Assembly: GCF_963678635.1 (NCBI RefSeq) | Contig: NC_087064.1 | Coordinates: 13,301,989-13,358,609 of the forward strand | Source of the DNA: Symsagittifera roscoffensis | Lineage: Eukaryota; Xenacoelomorpha; Acoela; Convolutidae | Direction: 5' to 3' | Length of the DNA: 56,621 nucleotides | Part shown: piece after piece, positions 18,721 to 29,471 of the stretch | How positions within the stretch are numbered: position 1 is the first letter of the stretch | How the letters are laid out: each line of letters opens with the position of its first letter | Made by a program: the position numbers and the translations under genes | Notes under the pieces: model-generated | Seen by the model: the letters and a program-made list of their open reading frames with translations, nothing else | The model's database searches: none | Told to the model about the DNA's origin: nothing

Positions 18721-19130
18721 TGGAACCTGATCTAAACTACATTTTATGATTGGATAAATTAGATATTTTACCAATGTAAAGTATTTAATATTAACCAATC
18801 ATGATCCATCTAACTAACAATCCACTTATTTGTAAGTGCTGAAATTACTTGTAATTTCAGCACCAGAGAGATTTGAATTTAACTTAGAAATTAGTTGAAC
18901 TCTCCCGAGTACTTCAGCAGCCGCAATAAACCAGTATACCCTAGATCTATTGAGCCTAGCAGAGACTAGTTAAACAACCTGAGACTAGATAGTATAAGAG
19001 TAAGATTAGGATCGGTATTAGACTAAGAAGTTGCACGAATCTATCCGGCCGAAAATAAGATAGCGTGACGAGCAGACGGTGTACCCTATCCGAAATTACT
19101 CTATGAGTTATACCCATCGGTCCTAACTCA
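18721..19130 (+). repeat. 3' LTR (410 bp)
   Basis: It matches the 5' LTR (233-642) with no difference found by eye and is followed by the ctct target duplication at 19131-19134. It includes the same inverted repeat (18836-18863) and AATAAA (18925-18930). Because it lies about 670 bp upstream of the copy A gene, it could act as an alternative promoter for it. Confidence 0.95.
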
Positions 19131-19799
19131 CTCTGGTCTTTTAGTTTTATCGATTTAATGAGTCAATGTACGTACAATTTTTGAGAGATTTTTTAAGTTC
19201 ACATTTTTACGTACCAACAATACTACGGCCTGAATCTAAAGTACAACTAAATGTATAGGTCACGTGAGAAATCGCTCTAAAGCTTTTTTGTTTTTGGAGG
19301 AGATTAACTTTACGCTCTATCTATCATCAAGCGAATTGTATACCAGTATGTTTGAACCGTTGTTTAAGTTCTTTGATAACTTGGCGGAGCTTATATAAAA
19401 CTTTGCAGTTGGTAAAACCACTGTTTTGTTAGAGTTTCTTAGCTCTCATAGAGATTAAATTTGTTAAATTTGCATAAGCTTCTAAATAGATATTTAGAAG
19501 ATTATATAGAGTAAGGAGATATTTGTCTTAGTTATTACCCTTAAAAACTTAAAAACAATATCTTAATTACGACGAAGGTAGGGAAATATAGGAGAAAAAA
19601 AATGATTTCTTTTTTTTGCTGAAAAAACTTTCAACACTGCAAAACAAAAAAGTTGCTTAAATTTCAAATGAAATATTTTGATTTTTTTTCCTTGAAACCA
19701 CGTCCGCAGCGTTGACTGTAATTTTGAGCAAGCTAATTTTTGTTGCGTACAGCAGAAAAATTAGCACATTTACAGAGTTTTTGCAGAGAAATTTTCCAT

Positions 19800-21973
19800 A
19801 TGAGTAGAAAAAAACTAAAAAAGATTCTTGTTCTTTTCTTTTCATCGCATGGAACGTCGCTGTACCTCACCAGAAAAAACCGAAGATTTTATATTACTGA
19901 AAAAAATTGTTCAAATTACATCACGGCGGTGTTAGAAGACGATGAAATTTGTCGACCAGACAAAATTATTGTCATTATTGGCAATATGCCAAAATTGACT
20001 TGCTTGGAGGAGACTGAAGTTACGCAACGTTGCCTAAGTTGGTGCTCAACGAATGAAGTTAAGCAGTACTCTTTTAAGGCAAAAAGTACAACGGTGCTGA
20101 ATCTAACAAATAAAGCAAAAACGAGTTCAGATGAGGCCCTGAAATGGTATCAACAGCAGTGCATTGCCGCGTTCCTATTTGTTGTGGAAAATAGATTCGA
20201 CAGACTCAGTTTCCAATTATTGAATCGATCAGTTTCTGGAGGCTCAAGTAATTGTTTTGTTATAGAATTTACCTATATGACGGTTCCTTTGTTTGATATA
20301 AGTCAATTCTGTAAAGGCCTTCAAAATCAAACAGACGCACTTTGTAACAGACCTTTGGTGCTATGTCCTCAATTAGATCAGTACCAAAGGAGAATTACAG
20401 ATGGTATCAAGTGTAATTTAAGTGAAATGAGGGATTTGATAGCAGTACTCAAAGCTCACGTAGATGCGCGTCCCGGAGACTTTTCTAATGAATTCAACCT
20501 TTTTGAATGTCACTTAGAAGCATTCGAGTTGCTTTTCCTAGAATATTTTGAACACGTAAAATGTGGGGATAGAAAGCAAGCAGTAGCTACTAGGCAAAAG
20601 GTAGCAGATATGCTTCAGTACTGTTCTAACTCCTTGCATAAACAATTGAAAATCATTGTTCAAAATGACAAATTCGATTATTCGTACCTATGCATCCAGT
20701 ACGCAAAATGGTCTCTCTGGCTGAATCCAGATCTCTCAAGCTTGAACGAAACAGTTATCGATATCTGCCAAAAATCAAAAACAAAACTGGAGCAGGAAAA
20801 AGTTAACGCCACTAAATCATATGATCATGGTGAATTATCGGATTATGTAGTACCCGAGAAATGTTTCAACCTTATACGAGTGTATGAAAACTGGACCTGG
20901 ACGAATCTCAAAAATCGAGTTGGAGCAGTTCAAAAGTTGGACTTGATTGGAGCTCACCAGGTAATTTGCTGTTTGTTTTCAACCAAAATTTTTGCAAAAC
21001 ATTGTTTTGTACATATTTGGTTACGACTCTTCTTTTGTCTTTCAAACTAGGACCAAAGATTATTCCTACTCATGGGACAACCAATTTTATATATCATTTG
21101 AGAAATTTTATGGTAAATATCTTGAGCGCATTGAATATAAATAGGTGAAACAAGTTAACATATGAGCCAAATTAAGCCTTCGGCTTTGTTTTGTTGGATT
21201 TGCCTAATCAACCAAACACAATAAAAAAGTTGGTCTGGCTACTGCAAAATAGAAGAATTTATTCGATGAATATCAGATAAGTTTTATTTTAATCTAACTG
21301 TTGCAATTTTGCAATGTGAGCAAAAGTTTGAAAAATTTAAGTCATACAGCTTGCGTGTTCTCTATTGGCGACAAAAAAAAGATCGATTTGTAGAAAAAAA
21401 TTTTTTTCTAGTATTATACCTGCTAAATTTTTGCTTCAATTATGTATCAGTAGGACGGTGAGTCAGCGCTAATTTTATGAAAAAAATTAAGGTTCAGTTT
21501 TGTTTCAGAATTCTGACCATAATGTAATGTGTCAATTATCGATTGCGATGAAAGAAATCCTAGAACTACAAAACTTACTAGAGACACTAACAAACGAATA
21601 TCAAATCGAATTTCAGCAAAATGATCCGAAAACTGTTTTAGCAGATAAAAGAATCTTGATTGCTGATAAATGTGCTGAAGCTGCACATTGTTGCTTACAG
21701 CAAACATTTGCCAAGTTCTTCCGTATTCATGCTTTAAAGTTTGCCCACCACGGAGTGCTGATGAATCCTAGCAACTCAGATTGCTTTGATATTCTGATCA
21801 ATTTGTTTCAATTAGAAAGAGAAGAGGCTGACGAAAACTTGAAAACGTTTGAGGCCAAGTTTGGTCAAAATTCAACCGAGAACAAAGAAACAGATCTAAT
21901 GACACTGGTTGAAAGGGACATTGATGCAATTTCAGGCACTAATGCAGGCGAAATTTTTCTCGACCACCTGTGA
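19800..21973 (+). CDS. Duplicated two-exon gene, copy A, unknown function (~541 aa)
   Basis: Exon 1 runs 19800-20960 (387 codons). The intron is 20961-21508 (548 nt), with donor CCAG|GTAATTT and acceptor TTTGTTTCAG. Exon 2 runs 21509-21973 (154 codons plus stop). The phase is 0 on both sides. The start is the first in-frame ATG (MSRKKLKK). The frame is open upstream to 19740 but without another ATG. The protein looks cytosolic and largely helical in its second half, with no signal peptide. Residues about 118-160 include the SSNCFVIEFTYMTVPLF stretch. I recognise no domain. A fresh LTR-element insertion lies about 670 bp upstream of the start. It differs from copy B at 13 amino acids by my count. 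Confidence 0.8.
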
Positions 21974-23443
21974 AAATTTAACCTATAAGTTTCTAACCAT
22001 TATTTCTCTCTATAGCTTAAGCTAAGATCTTGGTTAGTTGCATTGAAAATTGTGTCAAGAGAAGGTTGTGTCCCAAACAAAATAGTCCAAAAGCTTACAA
22101 ATTTCCGAGACATTTGTGTACGAGACAAAATTTCCCCAGTTCTGACAATTCAATTTGTATTCAAACTCATGTTATTTTTAGTTGACGAGGGTTGAACACT
22201 AAGTGCTTGCACTAAATAGCTGACAAAAAATACCATTTCGAGCTCAACGACTGTATAACACAAATGTCTGTTGATGTTTTGTCTGGGTATTTTCCGGACA
22301 CAAATGTCTATTGTGGGACTAATGTTACGTTTATATCTGATATCTGAGGCAACTAACCCCTGTTTTTATTTTTGATCAAGAACCCAAGTTTTGTTAAATT
22401 TATTTTGCATCCTTTTGTATTACCTAGAAATAAATCTTCAGCTATACCAGTAGTAGAAAAGCGAGCAGAAGTGAGGGGGGATGGGGTGGTTGGTGACCCA
22501 TGTTTTAAGATGGGGAATAAAGCATCCGGTCACCAACCTATGTATTGAGATAGGGAAAAGACTTCCTATATATTAAGATAGGGAATAGGTTTCCTAATTA
22601 AGGTGGTAAGGTTTCAGGTGGTATTTTCCAGAAAAATTTTTCGGCGTCCGATCTTACCATGTTTTAAGATAGTGTTTAGATTTCCCATGTATTAGGATAG
22701 TGTATAGATATCCCTATGTATAAGAGTTAGAATTTCATATCATTTACACAGGGAATAGGTTTCCCAATGTATTAAGATAGGAAATTGTAAGGTTTCAGTG
22801 TGATGGTAAAAGAATGGTAAGAAAAACGGTATTTATTGGACTTTGTGTGGAAATGTCTAGTTTAATCGCAAAAATCTATGCACGCGTTGTGTAATTTTTG
22901 AGTATTACGTGTAGAATGTGTAATAAAGGCATTATTTTTTTGGTTCATGGTAGGTCAAAAAGAATTAGCAATAACATCTTCAGACTACAGCGAACGAGTC
23001 ATTTTTTTTTACCTCCAGTGAATTTCAAAATTCTGGCAAACTTCAAACAAAAACTTTACAACTGGTTAACAAATTATTTACACGGTCTGCATTGGGAAAA
23101 TGGTGATCACCTTTACATAAACTTGAATCAAATAGTTCAAAGTTTTTTTGTTGAGATATCCTAGTGCCGTTTCCTACGTTAATGGAAAAAAAACGTTTTT
23201 GACCAAATACTTGGACCGAAAGGTTGAAAACCTAGATGATTTGGGCTGTTCTTGGGTTTAAAACCTATATTTCAAAAGTTATCCAGGTTGCAATCAATAG
23301 ACATTTATCTCATCGCAACTCCAGGAACCATTGTGCCCTGAAGATAAACAAGATTTTTTATGATTGGTTGAAAAAGGAACAACAGCGAGAGATCAGCAAA
23401 AGTGGGGTCATATCTATCACCAAATTCAAAGCTTTGTGCGTAG
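21974..23443. other. Intergenic region between copy A gene and NERD gene
   Basis: It contains short open frames at 22916-23164 and 23236-23460 that recur in copy B, but the copies are too similar for that to be informative. It also holds the repeat ladder at 22490-22805. No recognisable gene is seen. The frame at 23236-23460 could contribute upstream exons to the NERD gene, which is unproven. Confidence 0.5.
22490..22805. repeat. Degenerate minisatellite, copy A
   Basis: Repeats of a ~28-30-bp motif around ATGTATTAAGATAGGGAATA and GGTTTCC recur about eight to ten times with substitutions and spacers. GGTGGTAAGGTTTCAG-like segments lie between them. The same block is at 29990-30305. Confidence 0.7.
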
Positions 23444-25564
23444 ATGACTTCAGAGGGTAATAATAAAATCAGAGGGGCAGAGGGGCAGAAATTCAGAGGG
23501 GCAGAAATCAAACTTGATCGAAACAATGCTTTGTTGGAATTCGTGAAAATTCAGTACCCAGAGTGGAAAAAACCTGGGAACAAAATCTCAGTTCCGTGTA
23601 TTAAAATCCCGCACATTATGGTGAGAAATGTAGATTTGAGCAAAGAACTGCAAACTCATTACAAATCGCTTGTAAAAGGAGAAGAAGGAGAAAATAAAAT
23701 TTATAAACTGTTTACGAATGAAGTATTAACTGAAGACGCAGGAATTATCATTTTTCCAAATGTTGATGGAAGTCACCTTTTTGAAAAAGGGGGCCCTGGT
23801 AGCGTAGAAATTGACATGATTGTTGCTCACCCACAAAAAGGTTTGTTCATTTTTAATGTCAAAAACAAAACCATCAAAAAAGGAAAAGAAACTGAAAATT
23901 TGAAACAGGAAACGATGAAGCACGCAAAATTCTTAGGCTTCCTATCATTGTATAACACTCCTTGTGTAGACCTTTCTAGGAACAGTTGTCTTCCACTCGT
24001 TCCTATTCATGCGGTTATTTGCTATATTCCCGGTGATAACACATCCATAGCGAAACTTTCACAGGACAGCGCTTGGTATGTTAATGCACAAATTGGTGCC
24101 ACAAACAAAGTTTTCGTCTTTCAAAAAGCGAGTTTCCAAATTTTCGCTTCGGCATGGAAAAACAGTTTGCAAGAAATTCCCGACTTGAATGAAACTTACC
24201 ATTTTGACGTTTTGGTTGCCCGACTTGTCGCACTGAATTCAATGGGAGGATCCAGCTCACTTATCCATCAAAAGTTTACTTCAAATGAAATCCAGTCCAT
24301 TCAGGTTAAAACGAGTGAATTGGATTCATGGATTGAAAAACAATTCAGCGAAGTACTAACAGACCGAAAAGACGATAAACAAGATCTCAAAGGCCGCGTA
24401 AATGAGCAATGTAACAAAACAGGGAGTGCAAAAACACGGGTAATTCTTTGGACAAAAGAACAATTGGTTATTATTGCTGCCGTCTTCATATCACTTCAAA
24501 AAACTTCAACGACCACAACGTTCTCGAATGAGTTCAAACCGCTAAGAATAATTGTAAGCGGGTCAAAAGGATCAGGAAAGACAATGTTGATGATTTACTT
24601 AGCGCAATTAGCCTGTCGTATGTTCGAAGAAAACGAGAATAAACAGTGCAAGGTAATTATATGCGACGGTTCTGATGGCAAAGCTCGAGTTCTTTTCTCA
24701 GAGCTGAAAAACAATTTGAATGATTCAAACATCGAATTTTGGAGACTAGAAAAGTTATCTAAACTTCAAAGAGGTATCGTTTTTATTGACGAAGAACTAT
24801 CTGCTCCTACTCTTGTGAAACTATCCAGAACAATCAGTAGAAATGTTCATTTATATTTTGCTTCGTCGAAAGAACCCGGAAATTCCGATTTTAGAACCTG
24901 GAGATCTCAACATTATCAGGAGTTCAAGCTCGATCAAACTTTGAGATCCACAAAACAACTGCACAGGTTTGCCGAAAATATCTTCAAAAACATAGTTGGA
25001 AGCCACAAGGTTATCGAACTATCCGGGAATCCACCACATAGCTTAGATGGTACTAATAGAGCTGATATTGTAAATGTTGAATCTGCAAATGGTCTTAAAA
25101 TTGATACCTTCATTGACAAATGTATCGAGACAATTATGAGATTTGTTTCACTTTCGTACGCTATGCCGAGTATTCTTGTGATAATATCGTTTTTATCGCC
25201 AAAAGCTCAGATATTATTAGTTGCTTGTATGAAAGAGAAAGGATTAATTTTACGCTCTAATTCTTATAACCTAGACCTTCAAGGCTGTCAGTTTTTGCCA
25301 ATAATTCAACTGGAGTCTAGCGATGTTGTCACTGGAAGTGAGTACGGCACGGTTATTCTTTTATTAGAGAAAGATTTCACCGGACGACACCTTGTGGACT
25401 TCGTTGATAGTTTCCTTATGGTAATAACACGCGCCACAACAAACCTGGCAATAGTTGCAACCGACAAGTCTTACTTCAATTCGGCACTGGAAACACGTGA
25501 GATCTCTGATTCAGTTACAAATCTGTACGGTGGCCTTCCATGTTTTAAAATTATAAATTACTAA
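23444..25564 (+). CDS. NERD-domain / SF1 helicase-like protein (706 aa)
   Basis: An intact single-exon frame from ATG 23444. The N-terminal NERD (nuclease-related, restriction-endonuclease-like) region spans about residues 78-180, with E122-x-D124 and FNVK at 137-140. The usual IEVK is changed, so an acidic catalytic residue seems missing. A P-loop NTPase follows: Walker A GSKGSGKT (about 373-380), Walker B IVFIDEE (about 445-451), a motif IV-like TLRSTKQLHRFA, and a motif VI-like VITRATTNLAIVAT (about 658-671). The combination of NERD with a UvrD-like superfamily 1 helicase is known in bacteria and some animals, often of mobile or defence-like distribution. Substrate and role are unknown. 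Copy B carries only its first nine codons. A repeated CAGAGGGGCAG motif (23470-23504) inside codons 9-20 marks the duplication edge. Confidence 0.8.
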   Translation: MTSEGNNKIRGAEGQKFRGAEIKLDRNNALLEFVKIQYPEWKKPGNKISVPCIKIPHIMVRNVDLSKELQTHYKSLVKGEEGENKIYKLFTNEVLTEDAGIIIFPNVDGSHLFEKGGPGSVEIDMIVAHPQKGLFIFNVKNKTIKKGKETENLKQETMKHAKFLGFLSLYNTPCVDLSRNSCLPLVPIHAVICYIPGDNTSIAKLSQDSAWYVNAQIGATNKVFVFQKASFQIFASAWKNSLQEIPDLNETYHFDVLVARLVALNSMGGSSSLIHQKFTSNEIQSIQVKTSELDSWIEKQFSEVLTDRKDDKQDLKGRVNEQCNKTGSAKTRVILWTKEQLVIIAAVFISLQKTSTTTTFSNEFKPLRIIVSGSKGSGKTMLMIYLAQLACRMFEENENKQCKVIICDGSDGKARVLFSELKNNLNDSNIEFWRLEKLSKLQRGIVFIDEELSAPTLVKLSRTISRNVHLYFASSKEPGNSDFRTWRSQHYQEFKLDQTLRSTKQLHRFAENIFKNIVGSHKVIELSGNPPHSLDGTNRADIVNVESANGLKIDTFIDKCIETIMRFVSLSYAMPSILVIISFLSPKAQILLVACMKEKGLILRSNSYNLDLQGCQFLPIIQLESSDVVTGSEYGTVILLLEKDFTGRHLVDFVDSFLMVITRATTNLAIVATDKSYFNSALETREISDSVTNLYGGLPCFKIINY

Positions 25565-26371
25565 TTATGGAGTCGGGTCAGAAGAAAAAAATTTTCTTCT
25601 CGTTTGTGAAAAACAACAAATATTTTTTAATCATGCCAATTTCTTTTTAAAAGGTTTTGACTGCAAAAATTCAGATAGCCAGGATAGACACTGGAACTCG
25701 TTCTCCTGAAAATGATGTCATCTGAGTCGATGACCTAAAGGTAAGTAAGATACATAATTAAGTGACACATGTAATTACTTCGGGTTCAAGGCTATTTTTT
25801 TCTGAAAACAACTTGTCCAACAGAGCCATTCTTCACTTGTTTCATTTTTTCCCATTTCTCTCGCATGAAACTGTTTCTTTTAACTAGGACTGTTCTGCAA
25901 CCATCAGTATTTTAAAAAAAGGATTTTGAAACAAATTTCTTGTTGGCAAAAAATTTTCAATGGGTGTTTTTACAACTAAATTTACAAAAAAAACTAATCG
26001 AAAACTCACCCAGTGGTTTTAGCGTTTGTTTTAGTTTCATAATGATCCTTTACTCAATCAATTTTGTTTTCTTTTACAACTTATATTGCCAGCAAAACTT
26101 TCGGCTAGATTTTCTTGAATATAAGTCTGTTTTGCCGCGCATATTTTTTCATTTTAGTATCTGGATAGCATATTTGAATTGTGATTTAGTTCTCATCAAG
26201 TTCAAGATCTTTCAATTCTTTTTTTAAATTACTATCCAATCTTCTTAAATCCGATGCTCGCATTTTCGTTCAGACATTTTTTTAGAGTCATGGCTCAGTA
26301 ATTTACCCATGATTTTAAACTAGTTTTTTCCCCAACAAAATTTGAAAGTTTTAGAGATTATAATTTTCTAA
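25565..26371. other. Intergenic DNA after the NERD gene
   Basis: AT-rich with no convincing gene. A strong splice donor-like sequence (AAAG|GTAAGTAA) at 25741 could belong to a 3'-UTR or unannotated exon. The 95-codon frame at 25940-26227 is hydrophobic AT-rich noise as far as I can tell. Confidence 0.5.
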
Positions 26372-26600
26372 TCTCTCATAGTTTTTAAGTTTCATAAGTT
26401 GTTTATTTCGCTCTATAGTGATGTTTTTTTTCTTGAAAATAACCAAATCATAAATCATTTGTACTTATTTTGATAATATTATATCACAAAATATGCACAG
26501 TTGTATAATAATCGAAACTTGTTATGTTTATATTGAACTGCAATCTACAGTTTTAGGGTAAGATCTTTCTGCTCCGCATTGATGCGATGAACCGCTTGGA

Positions 26601-26604
26601 CTCT
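26601..26604. other. Empty insertion site of the LTR element
   Basis: The sequence runs GCTTGGACTCTGGTCTTTTAG without interruption. Copy A has the left half up to ctct at 229-232 and the right half from ctct at 19131. This defines the insertion exactly and shows that it happened after the duplication, or that copy B never received it. Confidence 0.93.
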
Positions 26605-27298
26605 GGTCTTTTAGTTTTATCGATTTAATGAGTCAATGTACGTACAATTTTTGAGAGATTTTTTAAGTTCACATTTTTACGTACCAACAATACTACGGCC
26701 TGAATCTAAAGTACAACTAAATGTATAGGTCACGTGAGAAATCGCTCTAAAGCTTTTTTGTTTTTGGAGGAGATTAACTTTACGCTCTATATATCATCAA
26801 GCGAATTGTATACCAGTATGTTTAAACCGTTGTTTAAGTTCTTTGATAACTTGGCGGAGCTTATATAAAACTTTGCAGTTGGTAAAACCACTGTTTTGTT
26901 AGAGTTTCATAGCTCTCATAGAGAATAAATTTGTTAAATTTGCATAAGCTTCTAAATAGATATTTAGAAGATTATATAGAGTAAGGAGATATTTGTCTTA
27001 GTTATTACCCTTAAAAACTTAAAAACAGTATCTTAATTACGACGAAGGTAGGGAAATATAGGAGAAAAAAAATGATTTCTTTTTTTTTGCTGAAAAAACT
27101 TTCAACACTGCAAAACAAAAAAGTTGCTTAAATTTCAAATGAAATTTTTTGATTTTTTTTCCTTGAAACCACGTCCGCAGCGTTGACTGTAATTTTGAGC
27201 AAGCTAATTTTTGTTGCGTACAGCAGAAAAATTAGCACATTTACAGAATTTTTGCTGTTATTCGTTTGAGACATGTGAGGTGCAGAGAAATTTTCCAT

Positions 27299-29471
27299 AT
27301 GAGTAGAAAAAAACTAAAAAAGATTCTTGTTCTTTTCTTTTCATCGCATGGAACGTCGCTGTACCTCACCAGAAAAAACAGAAGATTTTATATTACTGAA
27401 AAAAATTGTTCAAATTACATCACGGCGGTGTTAGAAGACGATGAAATTTGTCGACCAGACAAAATTATTGTCATTATTGGCAATATGCCAAAATTGACTT
27501 GCTTGGAGGAGACTGAAGTTACGCAACGTTGCCTAAGTTGGTGCTCAACGAATGAAGTTAAGCAGTACTCTTTTAAGGCAAAAAGTACAACGGTGCTGAA
27601 TCTAACAAATAAAGCAAAAACGAGTTCAGATGAGGCCCTGAAATGGTATCAACAGCAGTGCATTGCCGCGTTCCTATTTGTTGTGGAAAATAGATTCGAC
27701 AGATTCAGTTTCCAATTATTGAATCGATCAGTTTCTGGAGGCTCAAGTAATTGTTTTGTTATAGAATTTACCTATATGACGGTTCCTTTGTTTGATATAA
27801 GTCAATTCTGTAAAGGCCTTCAAAATCAAACAGACGCACTTTGTAACAGACCTTTGGTGCTATGTCCTCAATTAGATCAGTACAAAAGGAGAATTACAGA
27901 TGGTATCAAGTGTAATTTAAGTGAAATGAGGGATTTGATAGCAGTACTCAAAGCTCACGTAGATGCGCGTCCCGGAGACTTTTCTAATGAATTCAACCTT
28001 TTTGAATGTCACTTAGAAGCATTCCAGTTGCTTTTCCTAGAATATTTTGAACACGTAAAATGTGGGGATAGAAAGCAAGCAGTAGCTACTAGGCAAAAGG
28101 TAGCAGATATGCTTCAGTACTGTTCTAACTCCTTGCATAAACAATTGAAAATCATTGTTCAAAATGACAAATTCGATTATTCGTACCTATGCATCCAGTA
28201 CGCAAAATGGTCTCTCTGGCTGAATCCAGATCTCTCAAGCTTGAACGAAACAGTTATCGATATCTGTCAAAAATCAAAAATAAAACTGGAGCAGGAAAAA
28301 GTTCACGCCACTAAATCATATGATCATGGTGAATTATCGGATTATGTAGTACCCGAGAAATGTTTCAACCTTATACGAGTGTATGAAAACTGGACCTGGA
28401 CGAATCTCAAAAATCGAGTTGGAGCAGTTCAAAAGTTGGACTTGATTGGAGCTCACCAGGTAATTTGCTGTTTGTTTTCAACCAAAATTTTGGCAAAACA
28501 TTGTTTTGTACATATTTGGTTACGACTCTTCTTTTGTGTTTCAAACTAGGACCAAAGATTATTCCTACTCATGGGACAACCAATTTTATATATCATTTGA
28601 GAAATTTTATGGTAAATATCTTGAGCGCATTGAATATAAATAAGTGAAACAAGTTAACATATGAGCCAAATTAAGCCTTCGGCTTTGTTTTGTTGCATTT
28701 GCCTAATCAACCAAACACAACAAAAATAGCTACTGGCTACTGCAAAATAGAAGAATTTATTCGATGAATATCAGATAAGTTTTATTTTAATCTAACTGTT
28801 GCAATTTTGCAATGTGAGCAAAAGTTTGAAAAAATTAAATCATACAGCTTGCGTGTTCTCTATTGGCGACAAAAAAAAAGATTGATTTGTAGAAAAAATT
28901 TTTTTTTTGTATTATACCTGCTAAATTTTTGCTTCAATTATGTATCAGTAGAATGGTGAGTCAGCGCTAATTTCATGAAAAAATTTAAGGTTCAGTTTTG
29001 TTTCAGAATTCTGACCATAATGTAATGTGTCAATTATCGATTGCGATGAAAGAAATCCTAGAACTACAAAACTTACTAGAGACACTAACAAACGAATATC
29101 AAATCGAATTTCAGCAAAATGATCCGAAAACTATTTTAGCAGATAAAAGAATCTTGATTGCTAATAAATGTGCTGAAGCTGCACATTGTTGCTTACAGCA
29201 ATCATTTGCCAAGTTCTTCCGTATTCATGCTTTAAAGTTTGCCCACCACGGAGTGCTGATGAATCCTACCAACTCAGATTGCTTTGATATTCTGATCAAT
29301 TTGTTTCAATTAGAAAGAGAAGAGGCTGACGAAAACTTGAAAAAGTTTGAGGCCAAGTTTGGTCAAAATTCAACCGAGAACAAAGAAACAGATCTAACGA
29401 CACTGGTTGACAGGGACATTGATGCAATTTCCGTCACTAATGCAGGCGAAATTTTTCTCGACCACCTGTGA
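27299..29471 (+). CDS. Duplicated two-exon gene, copy B, unknown function (~541 aa)
   Basis: Exon 1 is 27299-28459, the intron is 28460-29006 (547 nt), and exon 2 is 29007-29471. Splice sites and phase 0 match copy A. By eye exon 1 has 7 substitutions (5 amino-acid changing) and exon 2 has 9 (8 changing) against copy A. The frame is open further upstream, with an extra ATG at 27266 (MRHVRC) created by the 28-nt segment missing from copy A, so the N-terminus could be 11 residues longer. No domain is recognised. Its upstream region is free of the LTR element, unlike copy A. Confidence 0.8.

Larger units (their letters stand above)
233..19130 (+). mobile_element. Complete ~18.9-kb Ty3/gypsy-like LTR retroelement with env and accessory ORFs
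   Basis: The boundaries are set by two 410-bp LTRs beginning TGGAACC and ending AACTCA, a ctct duplication, and a paralogous empty site. The internal order is PBS, 1.2-kb leader, two small ORFs, gag-protease, pol with RT, RNase H and integrase, two short hydrophobic ORFs, a Met-less frame, an Env-like glycoprotein, a 602-aa ORF, and a structured 3' region. RT before integrase places it with Ty3/gypsy-type rather than Copia-type elements. It is far longer than typical gypsy elements, which are usually below about 10 kb. The + strand is A-rich and G-poor compared with flanking DNA. The LTRs show no differences by eye, which implies a very recent insertion, although pol contains one in-frame stop. 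Confidence 0.95.
19131..23469. repeat. Tandem duplication copy A, right part
   Basis: It corresponds to 26601-30966, with about 1% substitutions and small indels by eye. Homology ends after TAATAATAAAAT. From 23470 copy A continues into the NERD-helicase gene, while copy B continues into unrelated DNA. The unit carries a two-exon gene and a block of degenerate short repeats. Confidence 0.9.

Noticed and set aside
20966-21148. 60-codon frame within and after the intron of the copy A gene
   Set aside because: It lies in the intron whose splice sites and phase join exons 1 and 2 cleanly.
22898-23460. Two short frames (88 and 74 codons) present in both duplicate copies
   Set aside because: The copies are too similar for conservation to mean anything, and no motif or splice link was convincing.
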